From a virus, in the IMG/VR virus record IMGVR_UViG_3300038701_002498, positions 1 to 36,901 of that record: a stretch of 36,901 nt of DNA; one strand, given 5' to 3'. The position numbers and the translations under genes were made by a program. Shown here one piece after another: positions 29,277 to 36,901 of this stretch. The notes below the pieces were generated by a model. That model did not search any database, was not told the DNA's origin, and worked only from the letters and a program-made list of their open reading frames with translations. The stretch's first letter is position 1; the number at the start of each line of letters is the position of its first letter.

Positions 29277-29647
29277 CAGGATGCGGGCTGCAGCGCGGCC
29301 AATTCGGTGACCGCTTCATCCAGTTCTTTGGTCAGGCCTTCCCAGCCGTCATCGCCTTCGGACATTTCGCCCAACTTGGCGTTCAGGCCATCGACACGGG
29401 ACTGCGCTGCTTCCAGCTTCGCTGCAGCTTCCGCAGCGGACTGTCCGCCGGATTTCTTCGGCGCAGCCTTCTTCGGCGCATCACAGAACGCGGCAAAGCC
29501 ATCCTGCACCACGTGGTCCGCATAGCCTTCAGGAAGCTGGACGGGTTCACCGACCTGCATCTTCTGGTCCTTGTCTTCACCCATCACATCGCCGGGCACG
29601 GTGGCATTGCTCTTGAAGGCCACCCACTTCTTCTTCGACTGCGCCAT
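29276..29647 (-). CDS. Capsid-associated protein (lambda FI position)
   Basis: A 123-residue acidic protein with a short basic start (MAQSKKKWVAFKSNATVP) and a C-terminal coiled coil (AAEAAAKLEAAQSRVDGLNA). ATG 29647 follows GGAGACAATC. Directly behind the major capsid gene, it occupies the place of lambda gpFI, the packaging helper, but sequence alone does not prove that. Confidence 0.65.
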   Translation of the reverse strand: MAQSKKKWVAFKSNATVPGDVMGEDKDQKMQVGEPVQLPEGYADHVVQDGFAAFCDAPKKAAPKKSGGQSAAEAAAKLEAAQSRVDGLNAKLGEMSEGDDGWEGLTKELDEAVTELAALQPAS

Positions 29648-29707
29648 GATTGTCTCCTTCACAGGCTGAATTCCGAAGCGCCATGCGGGCGCTTGGGGAT
29701 GCAGCCA

Positions 29708-29735
29708 AAGGCCCGGCAGTTTCCCGCCGGGCCTT
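29708..29735 (-). terminator. Terminator-like hairpin after the major capsid gene
   Basis: AAGGCCCGGC at 29708-29717 pairs perfectly with GCCGGGCCTT at 29726-29735 (10 bp, 8-base loop). On the minus strand it follows the capsid stop (29761) and is followed by only three T. It is probably a partial terminator or an RNA-stabilising hairpin that keeps capsid expression above downstream genes. Confidence 0.55.
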
Positions 29736-29760
29736 GCTTCACTGTCCTGCTCTTCAGGTT

Positions 29761-30759
29761 TCAGGCGATCGTCAGCTTTTTCAGCACGCCGGGACGGGTG
29801 CAGAGCGAAATCGCGTTCATCTGACTGTCCAGATGATACCCCTTATCGTCATAGCGCTCCTTCAAGCGCGTATATCGCGGAAGCCCAATTGTGTTCGGTG
29901 CCCCATTCCAATCACTTGGCGCAAATCGCGTGATGAAAAGGTCGCGAACTCCCACCGGGAAGGCACGCGCCTCGTTATCCGCAATAAACGCCGCGCCACC
30001 ATTCGCGGCGGTCGCTTTCTTGCCGGTGCGGTAGCGTTCGAAGGTGACCTTGCCGACCGTGAACACGTCCGGCGCACCGTCGCGCAGCTGATAGCCCATG
30101 TTGTCGGCAAGGAAAGTTTCGCGGACTTCCTTTTGCCCCCACAGGGCATCGTGGAAGTCGCGACCACACATCGCGTGGATGTGGTCATAGGAAGCATCCA
30201 ATTCGTCTTCCATCGCGTAGACAACATCGCCCTTGATTTTTCCGGCAATGCCGGTGACATCCGCGTTGATGCCAAGCGCAATCGGCGCAGGCACGGCAAG
30301 GCCGAAGCGGTCATAAAGGTTGTGCAGCACCTTGCCGCTTTTGGATGTCACAACGCCTTTGATGGCCCCAACCCGCTGGTGTTCCAGCGTGGCATCCAAG
30401 TCTGCGGCATGACGGGCCAGCCGGTCATCAATGCGGTCCTGCATTGTTTCCAGCTGCACTTCAGAAGAAAACTGAAGGATGCCAAGGATTTCGTCGGCAC
30501 TGATGGTGTCGTTGTATTCATAGTGGTCAATGACAAACGGCAACGCTTCACGATCCCCCTCATCAACCGTTTGCCCCGGCGCACCGCGCGGGGTCGGCTC
30601 CACCAGCGACAGGTTTCCATCCTGCACACGAATCTTGACCATGTTTGTCAGCTCGCCGCGCTCATCGAACAACTTCAAAGCACTGAGTTGGCCGGGAACA
30701 TAGGGCTGTTTGTTGATTGCCGCAGTTAGGGCAATTACGGAAAATTCAGTTTCCCACAT
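29761..30759 (-). CDS. E: Major capsid protein (lambda gpE-like)
   Basis: A 332-residue protein of the lambda-type capsid family: VIALTAAINKQPYVPGQLSA near the N-terminus, VDEGDREALPFVIDHYEYND, and the C-terminal RAFPVGVRDLFITRFAPSDW. The length is almost that of lambda gpE. The start has AAGGAG ten bases upstream. It follows the D-type decoration gene, the lambda order. Confidence 0.94.
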   Translation of the reverse strand: MWETEFSVIALTAAINKQPYVPGQLSALKLFDERGELTNMVKIRVQDGNLSLVEPTPRGAPGQTVDEGDREALPFVIDHYEYNDTISADEILGILQFSSEVQLETMQDRIDDRLARHAADLDATLEHQRVGAIKGVVTSKSGKVLHNLYDRFGLAVPAPIALGINADVTGIAGKIKGDVVYAMEDELDASYDHIHAMCGRDFHDALWGQKEVRETFLADNMGYQLRDGAPDVFTVGKVTFERYRTGKKATAANGGAAFIADNEARAFPVGVRDLFITRFAPSDWNGAPNTIGLPRYTRLKERYDDKGYHLDSQMNAISLCTRPGVLKKLTIA

Positions 30760-30770
30760 TTCGCTTCTCC

Positions 30771-31151
30771 TTAGCGCACGCGGATGCCGACAGCGTTCAG
30801 CTGCGTCACCTTCGCATCGGTTTTGGTCTGGTCATCCACCGAGGCGTCGAAGGACAGCATCGGCAGCTTGGCTTCGGCATCGCGGTCGATGGCGGTGACT
30901 TCCACCGCTTGGTCGGTCGCATCGACGCCATAGGCCAGAATAGCCACGGCAGTTTCGGCACCTTCCTTGCCGACCACTTCGGCATCGGGCGCGGGAACGT
31001 ATTCGCCGGTGGCGGTCACCTTGCCCAGAACGGTGCCAGCGGCCAGCTTGCCTGCACCATTGGCGATGGTGACGATGCTGCGCGAACGGCGACCTGCGGA
31101 TTCAGACAGCAGGAACGCCAGATTGCGGGTCTGCATGGTTACATTTTCCAT
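30771..31151 (-). CDS. D: Head decoration protein (lambda gpD-like)
   Basis: A 126-residue protein of the gpD family: AFLLSESAGRRSRSIVTIAN, VLGKVTATGEYVPAP, AVAILAYGVDATDQAV. It trimerises on the expanded capsid and stabilises packaged DNA. GAGG lies upstream of ATG. It is three bases after the protease gene. Confidence 0.9.
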   Translation of the reverse strand: MENVTMQTRNLAFLLSESAGRRSRSIVTIANGAGKLAAGTVLGKVTATGEYVPAPDAEVVGKEGAETAVAILAYGVDATDQAVEVTAIDRDAEAKLPMLSFDASVDDQTKTDAKVTQLNAVGIRVR

Positions 31152-31154
31152 GGC

Positions 31155-31550
31155 TTATGCCTCCTTTCCGGCACGGCGGGCGGCATAAATGCCCCCGGTG
31201 TTGATGGTGGCCTTCGGCTTGGCCGAAGCGCCCGGCGCGGGCTGCGCAAGGTCAGCGGCGGCACTGCGGCTGGCCTGATACTTGGCGGGGTTCGGCGCAT
31301 CGTCGGCCTTCGCCTGCGGCGCATCGGTTGCAGCCGCCTTCAGCGCCGCAATGGCGTCATCGGCTGGCATGTCGGTGTCGAACGCCAGATGCTTCGCAAG
31401 GGTTTCATGCCCCTTTGCCGCATCGTCTTCTGTGATAGCTTTGATGCGGGCCTTCACATCCGCAGCGCTGGAAGCATCAGCGCCGCCGGTCGGCTGACCG
31501 GTGGCCGGATTGGCGGGTGTCTTGTCCGCCGCTTCAGGTTTGGGTGCCAT
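31155..31550 (-). CDS. Nested scaffold protein (Nu3-like internal start)
   Basis: ATG at 31550 (MAPKPEAADKTPANP) is in frame with the protease gene and preceded by AAGGAG nine bases upstream. It would yield a 131-residue product identical to the protease C-terminus, with low-complexity linkers around a helical core (DVKARIKAITEDDAAKG). Lambda Nu3 is made in the same way. The site is too good to be random inside a coding sequence, but expression is inferred. Confidence 0.75.
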   Translation of the reverse strand: MAPKPEAADKTPANPATGQPTGGADASSAADVKARIKAITEDDAAKGHETLAKHLAFDTDMPADDAIAALKAAATDAPQAKADDAPNPAKYQASRSAAADLAQPAPGASAKPKATINTGGIYAARRAGKEA

Positions 31551-32225
31551 GGTCGGTTTCTCCTTTTCATGGTCCGGGGGTTGCACGGCGGACGCCGCGT
31601 TTCGGGTCGCAGCTTCGAAGGACCAATTTTCCTTCTTCGCCATGGCCACGAGTTTCTTGGGGGCTTGGGAATAAACCCGGTAATCGAAGGCGGCGACAGC
31701 CTTGGCGCGGCCCCCTTCGGTATCGGTTGCGAACCCGCGTTCCACCGCTTCCGCGCCGGTCAGCCACAGTTCCGCCTTCATGTCTTCGCGGATGGTTTCG
31801 GCATCTTCGCCGGTCTGTTCGGCGTAGATGTCAGCCATCAGGTCGGCCAGCTTGTTCAGCTGTTCGGTGGACTTTTCGTGGTCACCCGCGTTGCCCCACG
31901 TAAACTTCGCCGGGTCATGGATCATCATCAGGGCACCGGCCCGCATGGTAATCGTGTCACCGGCCATTGCGATGACCGAGGCCGACGATGCGGCAATGGC
32001 ATCGACCACCACGGCCACGTCGCCGCGATGCGCCCTCAGCGCGTTATAGATGGCGATTCCGTCATCGGTATAGCCGCCGCCGGAATTGATGCGCACGGTG
32101 ATGTCTGCATCCCGCCCCAGCATCGCCAGCGCGTCGATGACCTGCGATGCGGTGAAGCCATCACCCCAAAAGTCATCCCCGACGAACCCGTAAAGCACGA
32201 GTTCGCCATCCACCAAGATGGTCAT
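31155..32225 (-). CDS. C: ClpP-like capsid maturation protease (lambda gpC-like)
   Basis: A 356-residue protein. Residues 1-200 form a ClpP-fold serine protease: VRINSGGGYTDDGIAIYNAL, the nucleophile region AASSASVIAMAG (Ser80) and catalytic His103 in MMIHDP. The rest is Ala/Pro/Lys-rich and helical, serving as a scaffold. An internal in-frame ATG at 31550 has a strong ribosome-binding site, as in the lambda C/Nu3 arrangement. It starts 17 bases after W. Confidence 0.92.
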   Translation of the reverse strand: MTILVDGELVLYGFVGDDFWGDGFTASQVIDALAMLGRDADITVRINSGGGYTDDGIAIYNALRAHRGDVAVVVDAIAASSASVIAMAGDTITMRAGALMMIHDPAKFTWGNAGDHEKSTEQLNKLADLMADIYAEQTGEDAETIREDMKAELWLTGAEAVERGFATDTEGGRAKAVAAFDYRVYSQAPKKLVAMAKKENWSFEAATRNAASAVQPPDHEKEKPTMAPKPEAADKTPANPATGQPTGGADASSAADVKARIKAITEDDAAKGHETLAKHLAFDTDMPADDAIAALKAAATDAPQAKADDAPNPAKYQASRSAAADLAQPAPGASAKPKATINTGGIYAARRAGKEA

Positions 32226-32242
32226 GTCTGTCTCCTTGTCGG

Positions 32243-32503
32243 TCAGGTGAAGCGGAACCGCTTCGCATGTCTGGTGCGGGCCGCGCCGCCGGTCTTCCGG
32301 CGACAGGCGTTTTCGTATTCCGCAATCAGCTGTTTCAGGTCATCCAGCCGCGCCCGCTGGAATGTCACCTCTTCGCCGTCCATGCGCACGGTTTCCCGTA
32401 GCTGGCCCGCACTTAATCGGATGCGAACCTTGCGCAGCGCATCTGCCATCGCGCAGGTGTCATCCATCTGCACGACATCTTGGCCAACCTTCATCGTACT
32501 CAT
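32243..32503 (-). CDS. W: Head completion protein W (lambda gpW-like)
   Basis: An 86-residue protein with helical N-terminus (DDTCAMADALRKVRIRLSAG) and a strand pair (RETVRMDGEEVTFQRARLDD), as in lambda gpW, ending in a basic tail. It plugs the portal after packaging. It overlaps the portal gene by ATGA. Confidence 0.88.
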   Translation of the reverse strand: MSTMKVGQDVVQMDDTCAMADALRKVRIRLSAGQLRETVRMDGEEVTFQRARLDDLKQLIAEYENACRRKTGGAARTRHAKRFRFT

Positions 32504-34080
32504 GGGGCAGGCTCCGTTTCGATGATGGGCTGCGTATCCCGTACCGCATAGGGCGATTCCATCCCGGCATCGACATAGCGTTGATGTTCCCGCTGGCGCT
32601 GTTCAAACAGCGCGTCAGGGTCCACCCCAAGATCGCCGGTCTCATTGGCGATGGAACTGGTGCCATTCGACAGTCGTTCGGTCGAAGCCCGTGCCGACTT
32701 GTAATCGTCAGCCGTGGGCTTCGCAGGGCCTTGCCAGTTGGCAGCTGCAACCCGGTCGCGGTTTGCGCGGAAGGCTTCATATCCGCCTTTGAACGGAATG
32801 CAGCCTTCGCCCACTTCTTCATCCAGCCAATTGCCGTAGACCATCTGGCACATCGGGGCTGCGATGCGTTCGCGCCGCCGCATCACCACGGCCCAGATGG
32901 ACGCATTCTCCATGCGAACGCTGGAATAGGTCGCGGCGGTGTGGTCCATCGTCAGGCCACCGTAGGTGATGCCGATGGTGCGGGCCATGTCGCGGGCAAG
33001 GCTGTTCGAGAATGGCAGGAAGTCCTGACCGGGAACCTGCGCGCTTTCCATGCCCAGTTTTTCGCCGGGGCCAAGATGTGACACCTGCGGATCGGAGCCG
33101 ACTGAAATCCGGCTATCCGCAGCACGGTCCAGCTGCGCCCCAAGATAGTCCAGATATTCCTGCGCGTACCCCGTGCCGCCCTCGCTTTCCTTCAGCACTT
33201 CCAGTGCCTCATAGGCGTCTTGACTTGGCGCTTCACTGGTAAGCGTGATGGCAAAGACCGTCTGCAGGATGGCCATCTGAAGGGTCGCATCATCCAGCAT
33301 TTCCGCCTGAATGTGCTTGCGGAAAGCGGGGGCCAGAAGTGAAATGCCGCGAACATCGGTGGCGTCCATCGGGTCGAATACGTGCATGACCAGCGGACGG
33401 CCATCGACATCGAACGCGGCATAGTCACGCTTTGACTTCAGGCCGGTGGTGACGGTCTCAAAGCGGTAGGAAACCGGACGGCCCTTGCCATCGTGGTGCA
33501 CCCCTTGAAACAGACCTTCCAGCGGGCTGGTGTCCTGTACCAGCCGGGGCGGCGGAACAAGGCACAGCTTGGTGCCGCTGGTGATGCCATAGCGGCTGCG
33601 GTCGCCTGCGGTGAAGAAGTCGAAGACGCCGGTCGCCTCGCCATAGGCGATGTGCCAGCGCAAGCCGATGTCCACCATTTGCGGGCCAGTCAGCTTGCCG
33701 CGCATGTCGCATTCGCGGGCGTTGCTCCAGTAGCGCTGCCAGCGCCTCTTCACCAGCCTGATCCAGTCCGCCTTTTCCTTTTCGTCATACCCCATGCCAG
33801 ACAGGTCCGGGTCGGGCGTCAAGGTCAGACCTACACCAACCGTGTCGGCCAGAACCTGATCAGTCGCACCTTTCAGGCGACCGCTGTTCTGGATCAGATC
33901 CATGGCCAAACCGGCGGCGCGCGACCAAGACCGGCGCACATCGTCACGGTGGTTGGTCAGCGGCGCGACCCGCGATGCGATGACGCCGCTTTTGGTGTCA
34001 CGCATGTAGCGGGCCTGCGGGCGCGAAGGCCGTGCAGCCGCTGCCAGCGGCGTTCCATCTGGTTTGATAAGACCGCTCAT
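32500..34080 (-). CDS. B: Portal protein (lambda gpB-like)
   Basis: A 526-residue lambda-type portal: VRRSWSRAAGLAMDLIQNSG, DTVGVGLTLTPDPDLSGMGY, AYGEATGVFDFFTAGDR and GPGEKLGMESAQVPGQDFLP. The dodecameric ring is the DNA channel and docking site for terminase. ATG 34080 overlaps TerL's stop (ATGA); the upstream in-frame ATG 34098 is less likely. Confidence 0.93.
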   Translation of the reverse strand: MSGLIKPDGTPLAAAARPSRPQARYMRDTKSGVIASRVAPLTNHRDDVRRSWSRAAGLAMDLIQNSGRLKGATDQVLADTVGVGLTLTPDPDLSGMGYDEKEKADWIRLVKRRWQRYWSNARECDMRGKLTGPQMVDIGLRWHIAYGEATGVFDFFTAGDRSRYGITSGTKLCLVPPPRLVQDTSPLEGLFQGVHHDGKGRPVSYRFETVTTGLKSKRDYAAFDVDGRPLVMHVFDPMDATDVRGISLLAPAFRKHIQAEMLDDATLQMAILQTVFAITLTSEAPSQDAYEALEVLKESEGGTGYAQEYLDYLGAQLDRAADSRISVGSDPQVSHLGPGEKLGMESAQVPGQDFLPFSNSLARDMARTIGITYGGLTMDHTAATYSSVRMENASIWAVVMRRRERIAAPMCQMVYGNWLDEEVGEGCIPFKGGYEAFRANRDRVAAANWQGPAKPTADDYKSARASTERLSNGTSSIANETGDLGVDPDALFEQRQREHQRYVDAGMESPYAVRDTQPIIETEPAP

Positions 34081-36047
34081 CGCGTCCTGTTTCTCCACTT
34101 CGACCGCGCACGCTCCTTGGCCTGCGCTTCGGTTTCGTCTTCGCCGGGCTTAGCGGCTTCTGCTGGTTCGGCTTGCGGCTTCGCTGCCATCAAAAGGTCT
34201 TCGAAGTCGCCCTGAACATCTTCAGGCGGGCGTTCGCGCTCCGACATCAGCCGGTCCCATTCGGTGTCCGGCAGGTTGCGGACCCCAAGGCGGATGGCGG
34301 CGGCTTCCGCTTGCAGGTGGGTGTCCAGACCCTCGTTCGCTTGGTTCGGGTCTTTCACCCACAGATACCGGGTGAAGCCCGACTTTGCCTTTTGCGCCTT
34401 TCGGCTTTCCGCCGTCAGTTGCCGGAAAAATTCGTCTTCCAGCCCTTTCGGCATGGCGATGAAGCCGCGTTCTTCCGGGTCGGTTTTCTTCAGGTTCCGG
34501 TAGAGGCCCATTTTCAAAACCGACGAGGCGAAGTTGAAAAACCGCTTGGAGTAGCGAACAACCTTGCCGCGCCGGTTGCGCTCTTTCTTCACCTGCGCCA
34601 GCAGCGGGGCGCTTTCAGGATGAACGCCACGCACCATGATGACACGGGATGCCGGGTGCCGCCGCGCCCACTCCCACACGTCTTCGGTGTAGGCGTTGCC
34701 GTCGATGGCCAGCATGTCGATTTCGACCTTTCGCCCGTAAGCGTTCCGAAACCCCTGCCGAAGCAAGCCGTTCAGCTTTGTCTGGCATCCCTCATCGGAA
34801 ATGTGCCCGTTGAACACGCCGTACTCGACCACGGCGCGCCGCTTGTTCTGACCCCATGCCACCACCTGCCATTCCACGCGGTCGCCCTGACAATCCACGC
34901 CGCAGGTCAGCATCGGATAGCCCGCCGGGATATTCCCGTGCGAATAGTCCGACTCTGCCGCGCGGTCGCGGATGTCTTCCCACGGCGGCGCTTCGCCCAA
35001 GACCCGGTAGGCTTTACCCACCACGTCATTCCAGAAGGTCTGCTCCTTCGGCGGGTCACCCTTGGCCGACAACCATGACCGCGCGATGCGCTCAAACGAC
35101 TGCAGCAGGGAATAGGCCGACCAAAGGTAGAAGGACCGGTGCACCCGCTTCATCTTCGGGTTCGAGGCAACCCACTTGGCACCCCGCAGCATCTTCGGGC
35201 GGTGATGCTCTTCAATCGACGCGCCACACCCTTCGCAGGTGAAGTGCGCCCGTTCCGGATGGTCTTCATCCAGAGCGGCCAGCATGTTTTCCCATTCCAG
35301 CACCTGCATGTGGCCGCATTCGTCATGCGGGCACGGCACATGCAGAAATTCCTGACTGCCGGACTCGAAGTTCTTGGTGATGCGACACCCCGGAACCACC
35401 ATGGGTGTCGAAATCTTGAAAATCTTGGCGAATTCGTAACCCTGACTGCGGCTGTCCGCTTGGGTTTCCGGGTCGCCCGCGCTGTTCATATCCCACTTGG
35501 CAAGGTCATCCTGAACCTGCCGGGACATGGACACCTGCGAAAGCGAAGCGGGCGAATTCGCACCTGAAATCTGGATAGCCCCGCGACCGTCGCGGCGCTC
35601 TTTGTAGAAAACCGAATCCTGCCCGTCGCGGGCCTTCATCGGGAAAATCTTGCGCAGCGCCGTTGTGCCTTTCAGCATGGGCGACAGCTTCATCTTCGAC
35701 CACCGCCGCGCGTTTTCATCGGTCGGGTGGACATAAAGGAAATCGCCGGGGTCCATGTCCATGGAGCCGCCGGTGAAGATATTGGCCAGCACCGTGCCGC
35801 CCAGCTGCGCCGACTTCGACAAGGTGACAACCCGGCACGGATCATCGGGCGACAAGGCCCGCAGGATTTCATCAAAGTAGCTGAACCGTTCCCGATTGTA
35901 AGGACCGGGCAGCGGGCTTTCCCGCGACGAAAACACAATGTTTTCTTCCGCCCACGTCAGGTAATCGACGGGCGGCGGCGGGTCAATGATATCTGCAAGA
36001 ACATGGTGCGCCATCCATTCAGCGCTTGTGACGGCGACATCCAGCAT
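34077..36047 (-). CDS. Large terminase subunit (lambda gpA-like)
   Basis: A 656-residue GpA-family terminase. The ATPase has the deviant lambda-type Walker A, with Lys78 in TLSKSAQLGGTVLAN instead of a GKT end. A zinc-finger-like segment has CPHDECGHM and CEGCGAS. The nuclease domain begins MLTCGVDCQGDRVEWQVVAW, its first Asp the probable metal ligand. It pumps and cuts concatemeric DNA; GpA-type enzymes normally cut at cos. It overlaps TerS and portal by a base or more on both sides. Confidence 0.95.
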   Translation of the reverse strand: MLDVAVTSAEWMAHHVLADIIDPPPPVDYLTWAEENIVFSSRESPLPGPYNRERFSYFDEILRALSPDDPCRVVTLSKSAQLGGTVLANIFTGGSMDMDPGDFLYVHPTDENARRWSKMKLSPMLKGTTALRKIFPMKARDGQDSVFYKERRDGRGAIQISGANSPASLSQVSMSRQVQDDLAKWDMNSAGDPETQADSRSQGYEFAKIFKISTPMVVPGCRITKNFESGSQEFLHVPCPHDECGHMQVLEWENMLAALDEDHPERAHFTCEGCGASIEEHHRPKMLRGAKWVASNPKMKRVHRSFYLWSAYSLLQSFERIARSWLSAKGDPPKEQTFWNDVVGKAYRVLGEAPPWEDIRDRAAESDYSHGNIPAGYPMLTCGVDCQGDRVEWQVVAWGQNKRRAVVEYGVFNGHISDEGCQTKLNGLLRQGFRNAYGRKVEIDMLAIDGNAYTEDVWEWARRHPASRVIMVRGVHPESAPLLAQVKKERNRRGKVVRYSKRFFNFASSVLKMGLYRNLKKTDPEERGFIAMPKGLEDEFFRQLTAESRKAQKAKSGFTRYLWVKDPNQANEGLDTHLQAEAAAIRLGVRNLPDTEWDRLMSERERPPEDVQGDFEDLLMAAKPQAEPAEAAKPGEDETEAQAKERARSKWRNRTR

Positions 36048-36772
36048 CAGGCATCCAGTTCAACCGAGGTGGTCGCTTCCTTTTCCACATCATTCGCGCG
36101 GGCGCGTTCTTTCATCGCCGCCGTCTTGCGGACCTTCTTGAATTCCGCCCGCAGCAGGTGCAGGACATCGCGCTGCGGCACGTCAAATTGGGCTGCAACC
36201 GCCGCCGCAAGGTCGGGCAGCGCGCCTTCGAAAATCTGCAGCATCATTCCTGCAATGCGGCTCATCTGTTCGCGGGCGTCATCCGCGTCCATCAGCATGC
36301 CTTGCCGCAGCGCTTCATCCGACGCCTGCAGGCGGTTGCGGCGCAGCTGCTCTTCCAGCTTCGCCCGCTTCAGCTGGTCTTCGACGGTATCGGGCTTTGG
36401 TGCAGCCGGGGTCGATGACGGGGCTGGCGCTTCGGGAGCGGCCTGTTCAGGCGGGGCAGCTTCGGCAATCGGCAGGCTTGGCTGCTGATCCGGCGCGGGG
36501 TCGGGTTCAGGCACAGCGGCAGGCTGTACCTGCGCCGCATCGTCCACCGTTGTCCTGGTCGCGATACCGTTGCCAAGCGATTGGCCGATGTCACGGTTGC
36601 GCCGGACCTGCTCGACCGCGACCGCGTAGATGATCTTGCCTGTCTTTCCCGGTTTGGTGAACGCATCGTCGCGCAGGATGTCCTTCGACTTCCACTGGCT
36701 GACCGCCGCGCGGCTGACCCCCATCGCCCGCGCGAAATCGGCCTGCGACATTTCCTGATGTGCTGGCTGCAT
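36047..36772 (-). CDS. Small terminase subunit (Nu1-like)
   Basis: A 241-residue protein with an N-terminal HTH (QADFARAMGVSRAAVSQWKS), then a Pro/Ala-rich linker at about residues 75-120, and a helical C-terminus (EDQLKRAKLEEQLRRNRLQA) for binding TerL. It recognises the packaging site. Compared with lambda Nu1 (181 residues) it is longer because of the linker. ATG 36772 is used; 36751 is an alternative. The region just upstream holds repeated GTTAAG motifs that could be its binding sites. Confidence 0.85.
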   Translation of the reverse strand: MQPAHQEMSQADFARAMGVSRAAVSQWKSKDILRDDAFTKPGKTGKIIYAVAVEQVRRNRDIGQSLGNGIATRTTVDDAAQVQPAAVPEPDPAPDQQPSLPIAEAAPPEQAAPEAPAPSSTPAAPKPDTVEDQLKRAKLEEQLRRNRLQASDEALRQGMLMDADDAREQMSRIAGMMLQIFEGALPDLAAAVAAQFDVPQRDVLHLLRAEFKKVRKTAAMKERARANDVEKEATTSVELDA

Positions 36773-36813
36773 GTGTGCCTGTCCATCCTGTCCGGGGCCG
36801 GTGGGGCAGGTAT

Positions 36814-36853
36814 GTTAAGCGCCCGGCGTTAAGTGAAATCCCCTATTGTTAAG
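36814..36853. repeat. GTTAAG triplicate near terminase (candidate packaging-site repeats)
   Basis: GTTAAG occurs at 36814-36819, 36829-36834 and 36848-36853, all in one orientation, 42 or more bases upstream of the TerS gene. Small-terminase binding sites of cos phages are short repeats in this position. Close by, GAACCC-TC-GGGTTC at 36879-36892 is a palindrome near the window end. The link to cos is inference. Confidence 0.35.
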
Positions 36854-36901
36854 GCTTTCCAAAACCCGTCTGACTGCCGAACCCTCGGGTTCCTCTCTTC
36901 T
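36815..36901 (-). CDS. C-terminal part of the junction-spanning small protein
   Basis: These 28 codons plus TAA continue the frame that begins at 165 if base 36901 is joined to base 1. The residues are charged (RREEPEG..., ending HLTPGA) and no start codon with a ribosome-binding site is visible inside this part, so it makes sense only as the end of the 84-residue protein. It sits directly upstream of the small terminase subunit gene on the same strand. If packaging cuts near the window ends, this gene would be intact only in the circularised genome. Confidence 0.55.
   Translation of the reverse strand, partial: RREEPEGSAVRRVLESLNNRGFHLTPGA

Noticed and set aside
30717-32525. 602-residue plus-strand frame opposite capsid and protease genes
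   Set aside because: It is antisense to three recognised head genes; long opposite frames are expected at high GC.

Overview
The window looks like the complete genome of a temperate contractile-tailed phage (myovirus) of an alphaproteobacterium, most likely of the Rhodobacteraceae. The host guess rests on high GC, many small proteins of the kind seen in Rhodobacterales prophages (DUF4031, Gp37/Gp68, GHNS-bearing proteins, a Cro-like HTH protein) and an attachment core copied from a bacterial tRNA-Cys(GCA). Two observations argue for a circular or circularly permuted genome rather than an integrated prophage. The tRNA-derived core (9963-10006) lies inside the phage genome with phage genes on both sides, as expected of attP. 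An 84-codon minus-strand reading frame runs off base 1 and continues without a stop from base 36901 to 36815, just upstream of the terminase genes.

Layout. Positions 1-1100 hold an immunity and early-left region on the minus strand: a Cro-like gene (772-1008) and small downstream ORFs, two of which resemble pieces of this phage's own tail genes, with one plus-strand ORF (353-580) embedded. Positions 1098-1433 encode an XRE-type repressor, divergent from Cro. A small membrane protein follows (1702-1989), then a tandem palindromic operator/promoter (2050-2105). From 2133 to 9445 the plus strand carries about sixteen tightly overlapping, mostly unknown small genes. They include a NYN ribonuclease-like protein, an HTH protein, DUF4031 and Gp37/Gp68, and they end in a tyrosine integrase next to attP. 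Positions 10309-12032 hold a more AT-rich two-gene plus-strand cargo cassette of unknown function.

The minus strand from 36772 down to 12101 is the late region. Its head genes are lambda-type: TerS, TerL, portal (B), W, ClpP-like protease with nested scaffold, D, E, FI/FII-like. Its tail genes are P2-type: spike V, PAAR tip, W, J, I, H, fibre chaperone, sheath FI, tube FII, E/E' with a -1 frameshift, tape measure T, U, X, D. Lysis genes follow: a LydA-like holin, a transglutaminase-like cysteine peptidase homologue, a membrane-anchored GH24 lysozyme, a D12-class adenine methylase, overlapping Rz/Rz1 spanins and a permuted papain-like enzyme. A plus-strand membrane-protein gene with its own promoter (20444-20662) is wedged between the tape-measure and E' genes, a classical moron.

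How it works together. Repressor and Cro face each other across an operator-rich 89-bp gap. The Cro-side transcript points, through the joined ends, into terminase and all structural genes. The plus operon ends in integrase. No recognisable replication initiator, helicase, primase or single-strand-binding protein is present. The most promising unknowns are the two-gene cassette beside attP (10309-12032), the tail-fragment mini-ORFs near Cro, the moron at 20444, the 341-residue orphan at 4349-5374, and a 15-bp perfect inverted repeat at 4086-4124.
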